DNA of 64,000 bases from Pseudarthrobacter sp. NIBRBAC000502772. Lineage in GTDB: Bacteria > Actinomycetota > Actinomycetes > Actinomycetales > Micrococcaceae. Positions 25,465 to 33,827 of this stretch are shown here, in pieces; position 1 is the first letter of the stretch; every line of letters starts with the position of its first letter. The notes under the pieces are model-generated. The model did not search any database. It had not been told where the DNA came from and saw only the letters and a program-made list of their open reading frames with translations. Made by a program: the position numbers and the translations under genes. Location: contig NZ_CP041188.1 in the NCBI RefSeq assembly GCF_006517235.1, forward strand, positions 868,001 through 932,000, written 5' to 3'.

Positions 25465-26508
25465 TCAGTCCGCGGCCCTTCGCGCCCACCTGATCAGCCG
25501 ATCACTCAGATCCATAAAAGACGCGTCCACCACCTGAAGTTCCGGGTGGCTGTCATGCCAGTCAACGATCTCCCGGGTCCCGTCCGCGAAGGGAATGGTG
25601 GCGGCAAAGCCAGGCACCAGGGCTTTGATCTTGGCGTTGTCGAAAACTACGGAGTGGGCGCGGTCGCCCAGGAGGCTTGGACCCAGATGGGGGCTGTGCC
25701 CGGCGCCGTGCGCGGCGATGGTTTCCGAAGATATGTGGACCAGTTCGGGTTCGGCAACCCCGGCCGCCCGCGCAAACAGGCCATAGATCTGGTTCCAGGG
25801 CAGGTATTCATCCGACGTGATGGTGTAGCTCTCGCCCACCGCCTGCGGCCTGCCGAGCAGTCCCACGAAGGCCTTCGCGAAGTCCCTGGCGTGCGTCACG
25901 GTCCAGAGCGAGGTGCCATCACCGTGCACCATGACGGGCTGGCCGGTGCGCATCCGGTGGATGTCTGTCCAGCCGCCTACCAGGCCCACCCGCGTGCGGT
26001 CGTACGTATGCGAGGGGCGCACCACGGTGACCGGAAAGTCGTCTGACCGGTAGGCGTCGAACAAGAGGTCCTCGCACGCGATCTTGTCCCGTGAATACTG
26101 CCAGAACGGATTTTTCAGCGGAGTGGATTCCAGGATCGGCAGCCGGGTGGGCGGCTTCTGGTAGGCCGACGCCGTGCTGATGAACACGTACTGGCCGGTC
26201 CGGCCCCGGAACAGTTCCATACTGGAGCGCGCCTGATCTGGAGTGAAGGCAATAAAGTCCGCAACGGCGTCGAACTCCCTGTCCTGCAGCACCGCCCGCA
26301 CAGTGTCCGGGTCGCGGATATCCGCGTGCAGGACCTCCGCGCCGTCCGGTACCGGCTTGCCGGATTGGCCGCGGTTGAGGATGGTCACCCGGTGTCCCAG
26401 TGCGACGGCGCGTTCCGCCGCTGCGGCGCTGATCACCCCGGTGCCGCCCAGGAAGAGGATGCTCCGTGGTGCCACGGTGTCGGCCGCGGAATCCAACGGA
26501 TTCACCAT
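25465..26508 (-). CDS. NAD-dependent epimerase/dehydratase-type SDR protein
   Basis: 347 aa from ATG 26508. That start is chosen because the Rossmann motif ILFLGGTGVISAAAAERAV follows within 20 residues and GGAAGA precedes it. The nucleotide motif is GGTGVIS rather than GxxGxxG of classic SDRs, and the active-site Tyr-Lys appears as QYSRDKIACEDLL; this is the extended or atypical SDR (isoflavone-reductase/CSP41-like) group. The start overlaps the upstream aldo/keto reductase stop by seven bases, so translation is coupled. Together with the nearby PL11 lyase it may handle pectin-derived sugars, but this is context only. Confidence 0.75.
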   Translation of the reverse strand: MVNPLDSAADTVAPRSILFLGGTGVISAAAAERAVALGHRVTILNRGQSGKPVPDGAEVLHADIRDPDTVRAVLQDREFDAVADFIAFTPDQARSSMELFRGRTGQYVFISTASAYQKPPTRLPILESTPLKNPFWQYSRDKIACEDLLFDAYRSDDFPVTVVRPSHTYDRTRVGLVGGWTDIHRMRTGQPVMVHGDGTSLWTVTHARDFAKAFVGLLGRPQAVGESYTITSDEYLPWNQIYGLFARAAGVAEPELVHISSETIAAHGAGHSPHLGPSLLGDRAHSVVFDNAKIKALVPGFAATIPFADGTREIVDWHDSHPELQVVDASFMDLSDRLIRWARRAAD

Positions 26509-27473
26509 GCGTAGTCTTCCGGTGCCGGCCGGTGGCCCGGGAAGATGTCGTCGAGCCGCTTGAGCGCGTCGGCGTCGAGCGTGACCTCCAACGCCCGGAT
26601 GCCGGCGTCGAGCTGTTCCTGCGTGCGCGGCCCCACGATCGGTGCGGTGACGGCAGGCTGGTGAAGCAGCCACGCGAGCGCGATGTCGCCGGGTTCGTGC
26701 CCCAGCCCGTCCGCGAGATCCTCGAACTGCTGGATCTGGTCCCGGTGCTGCTTGAGCGTTTCCGCGGCGCGCCCTTCGGTGCGCCGGACGCCCGCGCGTT
26801 CCTTCTTCAGGACGCCGCCCAGCAGCCCGCCCTGGAGCGGCGACCACGGGATCAGGCCCAGGCCGTACTGCTGTGCGGCGGGGATGACCTCCAGCTCCAC
26901 CTCGCGGCGGAACAGGTTGTAGATGGACTGCTCGCTGACCAGCCCGGTGTAGTTCCGGCGGCGGGCGGCTTCCTGTGCCTGGGCGATGTGCCAGCCCGCG
27001 AAGTTACTGCTGCCCGAGTAGAGGATCTTGCCCTGCTGGACGGCCACCTCGATGGCCTGCCAGATCTCGTCCCAGGGCGTGTCCCTGTCAACGTGATGGA
27101 ACTGGTACACGTCGATGTAGTCCGTCTGGAGGCGCTTCAGGCTGGCGTCCAGGGCGCGCCGGATGTTCAGCGCGGACAGCTTGGACTCGTTGGGGCGGTC
27201 AGTCATGGTGCCGTACAGCTTTGTGGCCAGGACGGTCCGTTCGCGCCGCTGGCCGCCCTTCGCGAACCAGCGGCCAATGATTTCCTCGGTCCAGCCCCGG
27301 TGCCCGCTGCCGCCATAGACGTTGGCTGTGTCGAAGAAGTTGATGCCGGCGTCCAGGGCGGAATCCATGATGCCGTGCGCGTCAGCCTCGTCGGTGTGCG
27401 GGCCGAAGTTCATGGTGCCCAGGCAAAGCCGGGAAACTTTCAGGCCCGAACGGCCCAAGTGCGTGTACTGCAT
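26502..27473 (-). CDS. Aldo/keto reductase (AKR9/YajO-like branch)
   Basis: 323 aa. Tetrad: Asp48 and Tyr53 (NFFDTANVYG), Lys85 (VLATKLYG) and His126 (DVYQFHHVD). The N-terminus MQYTHLGRSGLKVSRLCLGTMNFG and C-terminal APIVGPRTQEQLDAGI are typical of the potassium-channel-beta/AKR9 branch, which differs from the two AKR5-like neighbours. The substrate is unknown. It is the first gene of a two-gene unit, overlapping the downstream SDR gene by seven bases. The start is 90 bases after the stop of the next AKR on the same strand, so a longer operon is possible. Confidence 0.85.
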   Translation of the reverse strand: MQYTHLGRSGLKVSRLCLGTMNFGPHTDEADAHGIMDSALDAGINFFDTANVYGGSGHRGWTEEIIGRWFAKGGQRRERTVLATKLYGTMTDRPNESKLSALNIRRALDASLKRLQTDYIDVYQFHHVDRDTPWDEIWQAIEVAVQQGKILYSGSSNFAGWHIAQAQEAARRRNYTGLVSEQSIYNLFRREVELEVIPAAQQYGLGLIPWSPLQGGLLGGVLKKERAGVRRTEGRAAETLKQHRDQIQQFEDLADGLGHEPGDIALAWLLHQPAVTAPIVGPRTQEQLDAGIRALEVTLDADALKRLDDIFPGHRPAPEDYAW

Positions 27474-27563
27474 ACGGAGGGATCCTTCGCTGGTGGTTGG
27501 ACGTGGCAGAACGCGGTGACCGAGCCCGCCGGAATCGGTGCCGGCAGGCTCGGTCAGCGTTGG

Positions 27564-28385
27564 CTATAGCTGTGTGAAAGCGGCGACGGCGGGATCGGAA
27601 CCGATGCGCGCGCCCCGCTCGAGGGCGGTGATGGAGGCGAGCTCGTCGTCAGTCAGGGTCAGGGACGCGGCCGCGAAGTTTTCGCGGATACGGGACGGGT
27701 TAACCGACTTGGGGATGACGATGTTGCCGGCGGCCAGGTGCCAGGCCAGGACCACCTGCGCCGTGGTGGCGTCGTGTGCCTTCGCAACGGCGGTGACGGC
27801 GTTTCCGTTGAGGTCCCCACCCTGGCCCAACGGGCTGTAGGCCTCCACGGCAATCCCGAGGGCACGGCTTTTGGCGGCTAGCTTGGCCTGCTGGTAGCTG
27901 GGGTGCAGTTCAATCTGGTTCACGGCGGGTACGACGTCCGCGGACTCGAGCAGGGTGTCCAGGTGGTCGGAGAGGAAGTTCGAGACGCCGATGGCACGGA
28001 TCGCCTTGGCGGCGTACAGGGCCTCCAGTTCCTTCCAAGCCTGGACGTAGAGGCCCTGTGACGGGACCGGCCAGTGGATGAGGTAGAGGTCCACGAAGTC
28101 AAGACCCAGCGCCTCGCGGGTGTCCTGGAATGCATCCCAGGCCCGGCCCTGGTCGCCGTTGCGGAGCTTGGTGGTCACGAAGATTTCCTCGCGCGGAATG
28201 CCCGAGGCTGCGATGGCAGCGCCCACACCTGCTTCGTTGCGGTATCCCGCGGCGGTGTCGATGTGGCGGTAGCCGGCTGCCAGGGCATCCTCAACGATCC
28301 GCTGGGTGTCTTCCGGCGGAACCTGGAAAACGCCGAAGCCGAGCTGGGGGATAGTGACGCCGTTGTTCAGCGAGATTTCTGACAT
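27564..28385 (-). CDS. Aldo/keto reductase (AKR5-like)
   Basis: 273 aa from ATG 28385, chosen for GAGGAG eight bases upstream and homology-like sequence (MSEISLNNGVTIPQLGFGVF). The tetrad is complete: Asp43, Tyr48 (GYRHIDTAAGYRNE), Lys73 (FVTTKLRN), His104 (YLIHWPVP). The cofactor-binding tail NIVIPKSVNPSRIRENF is intact. It is a paralogue of the AKR at 21913-22746 but clearly diverged from it. Substrate unknown; small carbonyls or ketosugars are usual. The 250-base region upstream has no gene. Confidence 0.87.
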   Translation of the reverse strand: MSEISLNNGVTIPQLGFGVFQVPPEDTQRIVEDALAAGYRHIDTAAGYRNEAGVGAAIAASGIPREEIFVTTKLRNGDQGRAWDAFQDTREALGLDFVDLYLIHWPVPSQGLYVQAWKELEALYAAKAIRAIGVSNFLSDHLDTLLESADVVPAVNQIELHPSYQQAKLAAKSRALGIAVEAYSPLGQGGDLNGNAVTAVAKAHDATTAQVVLAWHLAAGNIVIPKSVNPSRIRENFAAASLTLTDDELASITALERGARIGSDPAVAAFTQL

Positions 28386-28585
28386 GGGTACTCCTCGTAG
28401 TGCTGAAGGATGGTTCCTGGCTCGGGATGTCCGGCAGGAAACCGCTTTCGGGAACTGCTCCGGTACGAGCCTATGCACTTTCGCGCCGATAGTCAGTCCT
28501 TGACCGTGTTCCTGTTTTTCCTAGGACCGGCAGTCCTACCTTCGTTGTAGGAAGTGCCTGGCAGGGCCGTGCCGAATGGCTGAAC

Positions 28586-28620
28586 AGTGATGGCCGCGCC
28601 CAAAGGACGCGGCCATCACT
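28586..28620. terminator. Hairpin terminator after dodecin gene
   Basis: AGTGATGGCCGCG (28586-28598) pairs with CGCGGCCATCACT (28608-28620), a perfect 13-bp stem with nine-base loop, 17 bases beyond the dodecin stop. The T tract is weak on either side. Confidence 0.65.
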
Positions 28621-28636
28621 CTTAAACTCAGGTAGG

Positions 28637-28846
28637 TCAGCTTTCGTGGCGGAAACCGAGCTTGATCCGCACCTGCCAGTCGGCAACCTTGCCGTCTTCG
28701 AGGTGACCGCGGATTTCCTTGACCTCGAACCAGTCAAGGTTGCGCAAGGTCTTGGCGGCCTCGGCGATCCCGTTCCGGACGGCCGCGTCCACACCCTCTT
28801 CGGAGGTGCCGACAATTTCAGTAATGCTGTACGTGTGGTTGGACAA
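28637..28846 (-). CDS. Dodecin
   Basis: 69 aa, the normal size. The signature is complete: YSITEIVGTSEEGVDAAV, then GIAEAAKTLRNLDWFEVKEI with the flavin-stacking Trp, and GKVADWQVRIKLGFR. Dodecins form hollow dodecamers that bind flavin or flavin-CoA pairs and act as flavin stores protecting against light damage. ATG is preceded by AGGAGCGAAG. It is a monocistronic unit with its own hairpin. Confidence 0.93.
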   Translation of the reverse strand: MSNHTYSITEIVGTSEEGVDAAVRNGIAEAAKTLRNLDWFEVKEIRGHLEDGKVADWQVRIKLGFRHES

Positions 28847-28951
28847 CTTCGCTCCTCGTGATCGCCTTCGATTCCCGGTTGCGGGCCGTCCTTGAACACT
28901 AGTGGCAGTTCTCAGGCGTGGCCAGACCCAATACTGCGGAATGGACGCAGG

Positions 28952-29656
28952 TCAGGGCGCTTCGAGGACCAGGTTCTTGAGGTCATCCAGGGTCTGCTGC
29001 ATGTGCAGGTCCATGGCTTCCCGCGACCGGCTCGGATCGCGCGATTCCAGTGCCTCGGCGATGTTCTGGTGGTGCCCGATGGCGTGCTCCTGGATGGTGG
29101 GCACTGCCGATGTCTCGGCCCGGCGCTTTTCGAGCACGCGGTGCAGCGGCGCGAAAAGGACCGCCACAAAAACGTTCTCCGAGGCGAGGAGGATCAGGTC
29201 ATGGAATGCTAGGTCAGCCTCCACAAAGGCGGCCACGTCATTGACCTCATGGGCGGCCCGCATCGCCGCTACATGGCCGAACAGCGCCTGGATATCGGCA
29301 TCACTGATCCGGGCGGCCGCGAGTTCGCACGCCCCGGTTTCCAGCATCCGGCGCAGTTCAATGAGCTGAACGGAGGCGGCGGCTTCGTTCTGGCCCTCAG
29401 ACGCGGCCCTAAGGACAGCTTCCAGCGAAGCCCAGCGGTTCAGCGGGTTAACGAACGTGCCGCGGCCGCGTTCCACGCTGAGGATCCGCTGCGCTTCCAG
29501 GGTTTTCATGGCCTCGCGCACCGTCATCCGGCTCACCTCGTGCCTGGCGCTGAGTTCCAGCTCGCCGGGCACGCTGGATCCTGCCGGAAACTCCCCGGCA
29601 ATGATCCGGTCCAGGAGCTCGTCTGCAACAACGCCCACCAGTGATTTCCGTGCCAT
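28952..29656 (-). CDS. GntR/FadR-family regulator of the divergent acid-sugar operon
   Basis: 234 aa. Winged-helix N-terminus: ELLDRIIAGEFPAGSSVPGELELS and VSRMTVREAMKTLEAQRIL, ending in the wing RGRGTFV. The FCD effector domain follows (residues 80-225) with LRRMLETGACELAA, DLAFHDLIL and HHQNIAEAL, whose Asp and His residues match metal-binding positions. FCD proteins respond to acids or acid sugars, in keeping with the divergent kinase-dehydrogenase-permease-aldolase operon. Two TGTC(A/T)GACA sites lie in the shared promoter region; one overlaps its own upstream region, suggesting autoregulation. Confidence 0.85.
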   Translation of the reverse strand: MARKSLVGVVADELLDRIIAGEFPAGSSVPGELELSARHEVSRMTVREAMKTLEAQRILSVERGRGTFVNPLNRWASLEAVLRAASEGQNEAAASVQLIELRRMLETGACELAAARISDADIQALFGHVAAMRAAHEVNDVAAFVEADLAFHDLILLASENVFVAVLFAPLHRVLEKRRAETSAVPTIQEHAIGHHQNIAEALESRDPSRSREAMDLHMQQTLDDLKNLVLEAP

Positions 29657-29684
29657 ATGTCCCCCTTGCCGCCGTCGCCAGATA

Positions 29685-29757
29685 TGTCTGACAAGTCTAC
29701 TTGCGCGTTTCTATGTCCTGTGCCACACTAATTTTAAATGTTAGATGTCAGACATCT
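29685..29757. promoter_or_regulatory. Two candidate GntR operators in the divergent promoter region
   Basis: AGATGTCAGACATCT (29743-29757) is a 15-base palindrome with one central base. TGTCTGACA (29685-29693) repeats its nine-base core. One lies next to each divergent gene, as expected for a FadR-type regulator controlling both the operon and itself. Confidence 0.6.
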
Positions 29758-29803
29758 TACAGTTACCTTAATACTTAGAGATTTCCACACAACGGAGTGC
29801 ACA

Positions 29804-31285
29804 GTGACGCTTGAAGCAGACATCCTGGCGGCTTTCCCAGCCGAAGTCCGGATTCCCGCCCGCCTTGTTGCCGACGCCGTCGCCGCGTCCAGCGCGGCGA
29901 CCCCCCGGATGCTCGTAGTGCTCGACGACGACCCCACCGGAACGCAGTCCGTTGCGGATCTGCCTGTGCTCACCCGCTGGGAAGTGGAGGACTTCATCTG
30001 GGCCTTTGGCCAGGCGAAGCCCGCCGTGTACGTGCTGACCAACACCCGCAGCCTGGACCCCGCGGAAGCCGCAGCGCGCAACGAGGAAGTGGTCCGCAAC
30101 GCACTGGCCGCCGCCGGTTCCGCAGATGCCCTGCGGCTGGGGTTCGTGAGCCGCAGCGACTCCACCCTCCGCGGCCACTACCCGCTGGAGCCCGACGTCA
30201 TCGCGGCCACTGTTGCTGACGTTAGCGGAGAAGCCACCGACGGCGTTGTGCTGGTGCCGGCGTTCCCCGACGCCGGCCGCGTGACCATCGGCGGCGTGCA
30301 CTACATGCGCGGCACCGGGGACGACGCCGGCAAGCTCACCCCCGTGGCCGAGACCGAATTCGCCAAGGACGCCAGCTTCGGCTTCGCCAACTCGGACATG
30401 ACCAAATACGTGGAAGAGAAGTCGCGGGGCCGCTTCGCCGCGGATTCCGTGATTGTCCTGGACCTGAACATCATCCGCGCCTCTGCCGATCCGCAGATCA
30501 CCGCCAAGGCCATCGCCGATGCCATCGAGCCTGCCACCAACTCCACGCCGATCGTCGCCGACATCGTCACCGAGAACGATCTCCGCGCCCTGTCCCTGGG
30601 CCTGGAAGAAGCCGAACGGCGCGGCAAGAAGCTGCTCTACCGCGTGGGACCGCCGTTTGTCCGCGCCCGGATCGGCCAGGAAATCCGCACCGAGCTCACC
30701 GGCGCTGAAGCCTACGCAGGCAACACCCCGTCCGAGGCCGGCGGCCTGATCGTGGTGGGCTCCCATGTGGGCGTCACCACCCGCCAACTCAAGGCCCTCA
30801 CCGAACAGCACAGCGCCGCGCGCATCGTCGAGATCGACGTCGAGAAGCTGCTTGCCGCCGAAACCGAAACAGCCGCGGATGCCTACCTCGACCAGACCGT
30901 TGACTCCGTCGTGAAGGCGCTCCACGGGGGAGACGTCATCGTCCACACCAGCCGCCTGCTGATCAAGACCGACGACCCCGCAGCGAGCCTGCGGATCGCA
31001 CGCACGGTGTCCGCCGCCGTCGTCGCCGTGGTGAACCGGACACTCAAGACCTTCCCGCCGCGGTTCGTCATCGCCAAGGGCGGCATCACGTCCTCCGACG
31101 TCGCCGCCCACGGCCTGGAAATCCGCCACGCCATTGTCCGCGGTCCCATGCTGCCGGGCATCGTCTCGCTCTGGGAGCCCGTGGACGGCCCCGCCAAGGG
31201 CATCCCGTACATCGTGTTCGCCGGCAACGTGGGCGACGACCAGTCCCTCGCCGACGTCACCCGCAAGCTCAGCAGCACCTTCTAA
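29804..31285 (+). CDS. Four-carbon acid sugar kinase (DUF1537/YgbK-like)
   Basis: 493 aa from GTG 29804, chosen for CGGAG nine bases upstream; the frame is open further up but carries no homology-like sequence. Family motifs: MLVVLDDDPTGTQSVADLPV near 34-53, RSDSTLRGHYPLEPD, LVPAFPDAGRVTIGGVHY, and C-terminal IAKGGITSSDVAAHGL with PYIVFAGNVGDDQSL. Characterised relatives phosphorylate D-threonate, 3-oxo-L-threonate or 3-oxo-D-erythronate. It is the first gene of a four-gene operon; the neighbouring dehydrogenase suggests a 3-oxo-tetronate as substrate. Confidence 0.9.
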   Translation: MTLEADILAAFPAEVRIPARLVADAVAASSAATPRMLVVLDDDPTGTQSVADLPVLTRWEVEDFIWAFGQAKPAVYVLTNTRSLDPAEAAARNEEVVRNALAAAGSADALRLGFVSRSDSTLRGHYPLEPDVIAATVADVSGEATDGVVLVPAFPDAGRVTIGGVHYMRGTGDDAGKLTPVAETEFAKDASFGFANSDMTKYVEEKSRGRFAADSVIVLDLNIIRASADPQITAKAIADAIEPATNSTPIVADIVTENDLRALSLGLEEAERRGKKLLYRVGPPFVRARIGQEIRTELTGAEAYAGNTPSEAGGLIVVGSHVGVTTRQLKALTEQHSAARIVEIDVEKLLAAETETAADAYLDQTVDSVVKALHGGDVIVHTSRLLIKTDDPAASLRIARTVSAAVVAVVNRTLKTFPPRFVIAKGGITSSDVAAHGLEIRHAIVRGPMLPGIVSLWEPVDGPAKGIPYIVFAGNVGDDQSLADVTRKLSSTF

Positions 31286-31312
31286 CCCCGCCAGTATTCA
31301 AGGAAGAACACC

Positions 31313-32212
31313 ATGACCAGCAACTACACCGTCACCGTCCTGGGCCTCGGCGCCATGGGCCTGCCCATGGCCACCCGGCTGGCCAGCGAGCTCACCGTCC
31401 ACGGCTTCGACATCGCCGAGCCGCGCCTGAAACTCGCCGAAGAAGCCGGCATCCGCACCTTCGCCTCCGCCCGGGAAGCCTCCAAGGGCGCCGACGCGCT
31501 GCTCCTCGCGGTCCGCAACGGCGAGCAGCTCAACGACGTCCTCTTCGGCGAGAACGGCGTGGCCTCCGTGCTGGAGCCGGGTGCCGTCGTCATCCTCGGC
31601 AGCACGGTGGGCACCGAAGCCATCCCCGCTACCGTGGCGCGCCTCGCCGAATACGGCGTTGAGCTCGTGGACGCGCCGCTGTCCGGCGGCCCCAAACGCG
31701 CCGGTGAAGGCGACCTGCTGATTGTCGTCGGCGCTTCCCCCGAGGCCCGAGAAAAGGCCCGCCCGGCCCTCGACCTGCTGGCCTCCACGCTCACCGTGGT
31801 GGGCGACAAGCCCGGCGACGGCCAGGCCCTCAAGACCGTCAACCAGCTCCTCTGCGGCATCCACATCGCGGCCGCCGCCGAGGCCATGGCCCTCGCCGAC
31901 GCGCTCGGCCTGGACCAGGCCAAGACCCTCGCAGCCCTCGAAGCCGGCGCGGCAGGTTCGTTTATGCTCTCCAACCGCGGCCCGCGCATCCTCGAGGCCT
32001 ACACCGAGGAAGGCGCCGAGGTCCTGTCCCGCCTGGACATCTTCGTCAAGGACATGGGCATCGTGGGCAAGGCCACCCGCGCCGCCGGCCTGGCAGCCCC
32101 CGTCGCCGCCGCCGCCGAGCAGCTGTACCTCCTGGGCCAGGCCCAGGGCCTCGCCGCCGCCGACGATTCCGCAGTCATCAAGGTTGTCGCGCCCACCAAG
32201 CGCACCGCCTAG
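31313..32212 (+). CDS. NAD(P)-dependent beta-hydroxyacid dehydrogenase (LtnD/YgbJ-like)
   Basis: 299 aa. Rossmann start VTVLGLGAMGLPMATRL; the substrate signature DAPLSGGPKRAGEGDLLIVVG; the catalytic Lys lies in GQALKTVNQLLCGIHIA; cofactor-end KDMGIVGK. The beta-hydroxyacid dehydrogenase family includes L-threonate 2-dehydrogenase, D-erythronate dehydrogenase and tartronate semialdehyde reductase. Position 27 bases after the YgbK-like kinase makes a tetronate dehydrogenase most likely. ATG 31313 is preceded by AAGGAAGA. A strong hairpin follows before the permease gene. Confidence 0.88.
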   Translation: MTSNYTVTVLGLGAMGLPMATRLASELTVHGFDIAEPRLKLAEEAGIRTFASAREASKGADALLLAVRNGEQLNDVLFGENGVASVLEPGAVVILGSTVGTEAIPATVARLAEYGVELVDAPLSGGPKRAGEGDLLIVVGASPEAREKARPALDLLASTLTVVGDKPGDGQALKTVNQLLCGIHIAAAAEAMALADALGLDQAKTLAALEAGAAGSFMLSNRGPRILEAYTEEGAEVLSRLDIFVKDMGIVGKATRAAGLAAPVAAAAEQLYLLGQAQGLAAADDSAVIKVVAPTKRTA

Positions 32213-32242
32213 GCAGCCCGGCTAAAGCACCCCCAAAAAACT

Positions 32243-32278
32243 TACGACGACGGCGGTCCCCCCTCCGCCGTCGTCGTA
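32243..32278 (+). terminator. Hairpin between dehydrogenase and permease genes
   Basis: A 14-bp perfect stem (arm TACGACGACGGCGG) pairs 32243-32256 with 32265-32278. It lies inside an otherwise co-directional operon, so it probably attenuates transcription or stabilises the upstream mRNA rather than ending the operon outright. Confidence 0.6.
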
Positions 32279-32360
32279 TCTTCCAGCGTTCACAAAGTAC
32301 AAGAAACAGCGCCCGCCAGCCCGTCTTCTGGAAGACTGGCTTGTCGAAGGAGACACCGCA

Positions 32361-33827
32361 ATGAACCCCCTGACTAACTCGCTGATGGTGCGGGCAGCCG
32401 ACGCCCCCGCCATCAAACCCGCGGTGGAGCTGGGTACTCCGCTGCTCCTCACCATCGCGGCGATCGGCATCGCCGTCCTGCTGGTGATGATCATCCGCTT
32501 CAAGATCCAGGCCTTTGTGGCCCTGCTGACCGTAAGCATCGCCGTGGCCGTGGCCTCGCAGATCCCGCTGAAGGACGTCTTCACCGTCGTCGCCAACGGT
32601 GTGGGCGGAACGATGGGCAAGGTGGCCCTGCTGATCGCGCTCGGCGCCGTCCTGGGCCGGATGATCGAGGTTTCCGGCGGCGTCCAGTCGCTGGCCGCGC
32701 ACTTCACCGAGAAGCTTGGGGCCAAGCGCGTCGCGGTAGCGCTCACCGCCGTCGGCTTCCTGGTGGCCATCCCCGTGTTCTTCGAGGTGGGCATCATTGT
32801 GCTCGTCCCGATCGTCTACGCCTTTGCGAAGATCGCCAACGTGCACCCCATCAAGTTCGGCCTGCCGATGGCCGGCATTATGCTCTCCATACACGTCGCC
32901 GTGCCGCCGCACCCGGGCATCGTGGCAGGCGCCGGAGTGTTCGGCGCCGACATCGGGCTCATCACGCTGATCTCGCTGATCATCTGCGTCCCGCTCGGAT
33001 TCCTGTCCTACTGGGTTGCCAGCATCATGAACCGCAAGGAGTATGAGCTCCTCCCCGGCGTCAAGGCCCAGGTGGACGAATTCGGTTCCGACTCCCTGGT
33101 CAAGGTCGGCCACCAAGGCCCCGGCGCCGTAGGTATCGCCCCGCCGCGTCCGGCCCTGATCATCTTCCTCATCGCCGCCCCGATCGTGCAGATCCTCATC
33201 GGCACCCTGGGCACACTCACCATCCCCAAGGACAACTCCTGGTACGGCCTGGCTGCCTTCATCGGCAACCCGTTCTTCGCCCTCCTGGTGGCCGTTGCCC
33301 TGTCCTTCTTCCTGCTGGCGGTCCGCCGCAACTGGTCCCTGAAGGAAACCGGCGAGATCTTCGAAGGCGCCCTGCCTCCCATCGCGTCCATCCTGATGGT
33401 TGTCGCGGCCGGCGGCGTGTTCGGTGAGGTCCTGCGGACCTCCGGTATCGGTGCCGCACTGTCCCAGACGCTGGACCACCTGGGCCTGCCGGTGATTGTG
33501 CTCGGCTTCGTGATCTCCCTGGCCCTGCGTGCAGCCCAGGGTTCCGCAACCGTCGCCATCGTCACCACCACCGGCCTGCTGACCTCCGCCGTGATGGAAG
33601 GCGGCTACTCGCCGGCCCAGATCGCCGTCGTCGTGATCGCCATCGGCTTCGGTTCCCTGGGCCTGTCCCACGTGACCGACGCCGGCTTCTGGACTGTGGT
33701 GCGCTACTACGGCCTCACCGTCTCGGACGGCCTGAAAACCTGGACCGTCCTCACCACCGTCCTGGGCGTGGCCGGATTCGTCCTGACCTACGTGGCCTGG
33801 ATCCTCGTGGGAGGCCTGAGCGTCTGA
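32361..33827 (+). CDS. GntP-family gluconate/acid-sugar permease
   Basis: 488 aa, about 12-14 hydrophobic segments. GntP features: GTMGKVALLIALGAVLGRMIEVSGG, GFLVAIPVFFEVGIIVLVPI, HVAVPPHPGIVAGAG and the C-terminal AAQGSATVAIVTTTGLL with GLSHVTDAGFW. Members are proton symporters for gluconate and related aldonates (YgbN in the E. coli tetronate cluster). ATG 32361 follows GAAGGAGACACCGCA. The stop TGA shares its last base with the ATG of the aldolase gene, so the two are translationally coupled. Confidence 0.92.
   Translation: MNPLTNSLMVRAADAPAIKPAVELGTPLLLTIAAIGIAVLLVMIIRFKIQAFVALLTVSIAVAVASQIPLKDVFTVVANGVGGTMGKVALLIALGAVLGRMIEVSGGVQSLAAHFTEKLGAKRVAVALTAVGFLVAIPVFFEVGIIVLVPIVYAFAKIANVHPIKFGLPMAGIMLSIHVAVPPHPGIVAGAGVFGADIGLITLISLIICVPLGFLSYWVASIMNRKEYELLPGVKAQVDEFGSDSLVKVGHQGPGAVGIAPPRPALIIFLIAAPIVQILIGTLGTLTIPKDNSWYGLAAFIGNPFFALLVAVALSFFLLAVRRNWSLKETGEIFEGALPPIASILMVVAAGGVFGEVLRTSGIGAALSQTLDHLGLPVIVLGFVISLALRAAQGSATVAIVTTTGLLTSAVMEGGYSPAQIAVVVIAIGFGSLGLSHVTDAGFWTVVRYYGLTVSDGLKTWTVLTTVLGVAGFVLTYVAWILVGGLSV

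Noticed and set aside
26509..26847. 113-codon upstream extension of the SDR frame
   Set aside because: It lies inside the upstream aldo/keto reductase gene in another frame; Arg/Ala-rich; the Rossmann motif starts after ATG 26508.
29768..31129. 453-codon open frame on the minus strand
   Set aside because: Antisense to the acid-sugar kinase. Similar antisense frames at 12840-14114, 15475-16848, 16811-17983, 18471-19790, 32178-33671, 34891-36558, 38758-40080 and 50262-52088 were dropped for the same reason.
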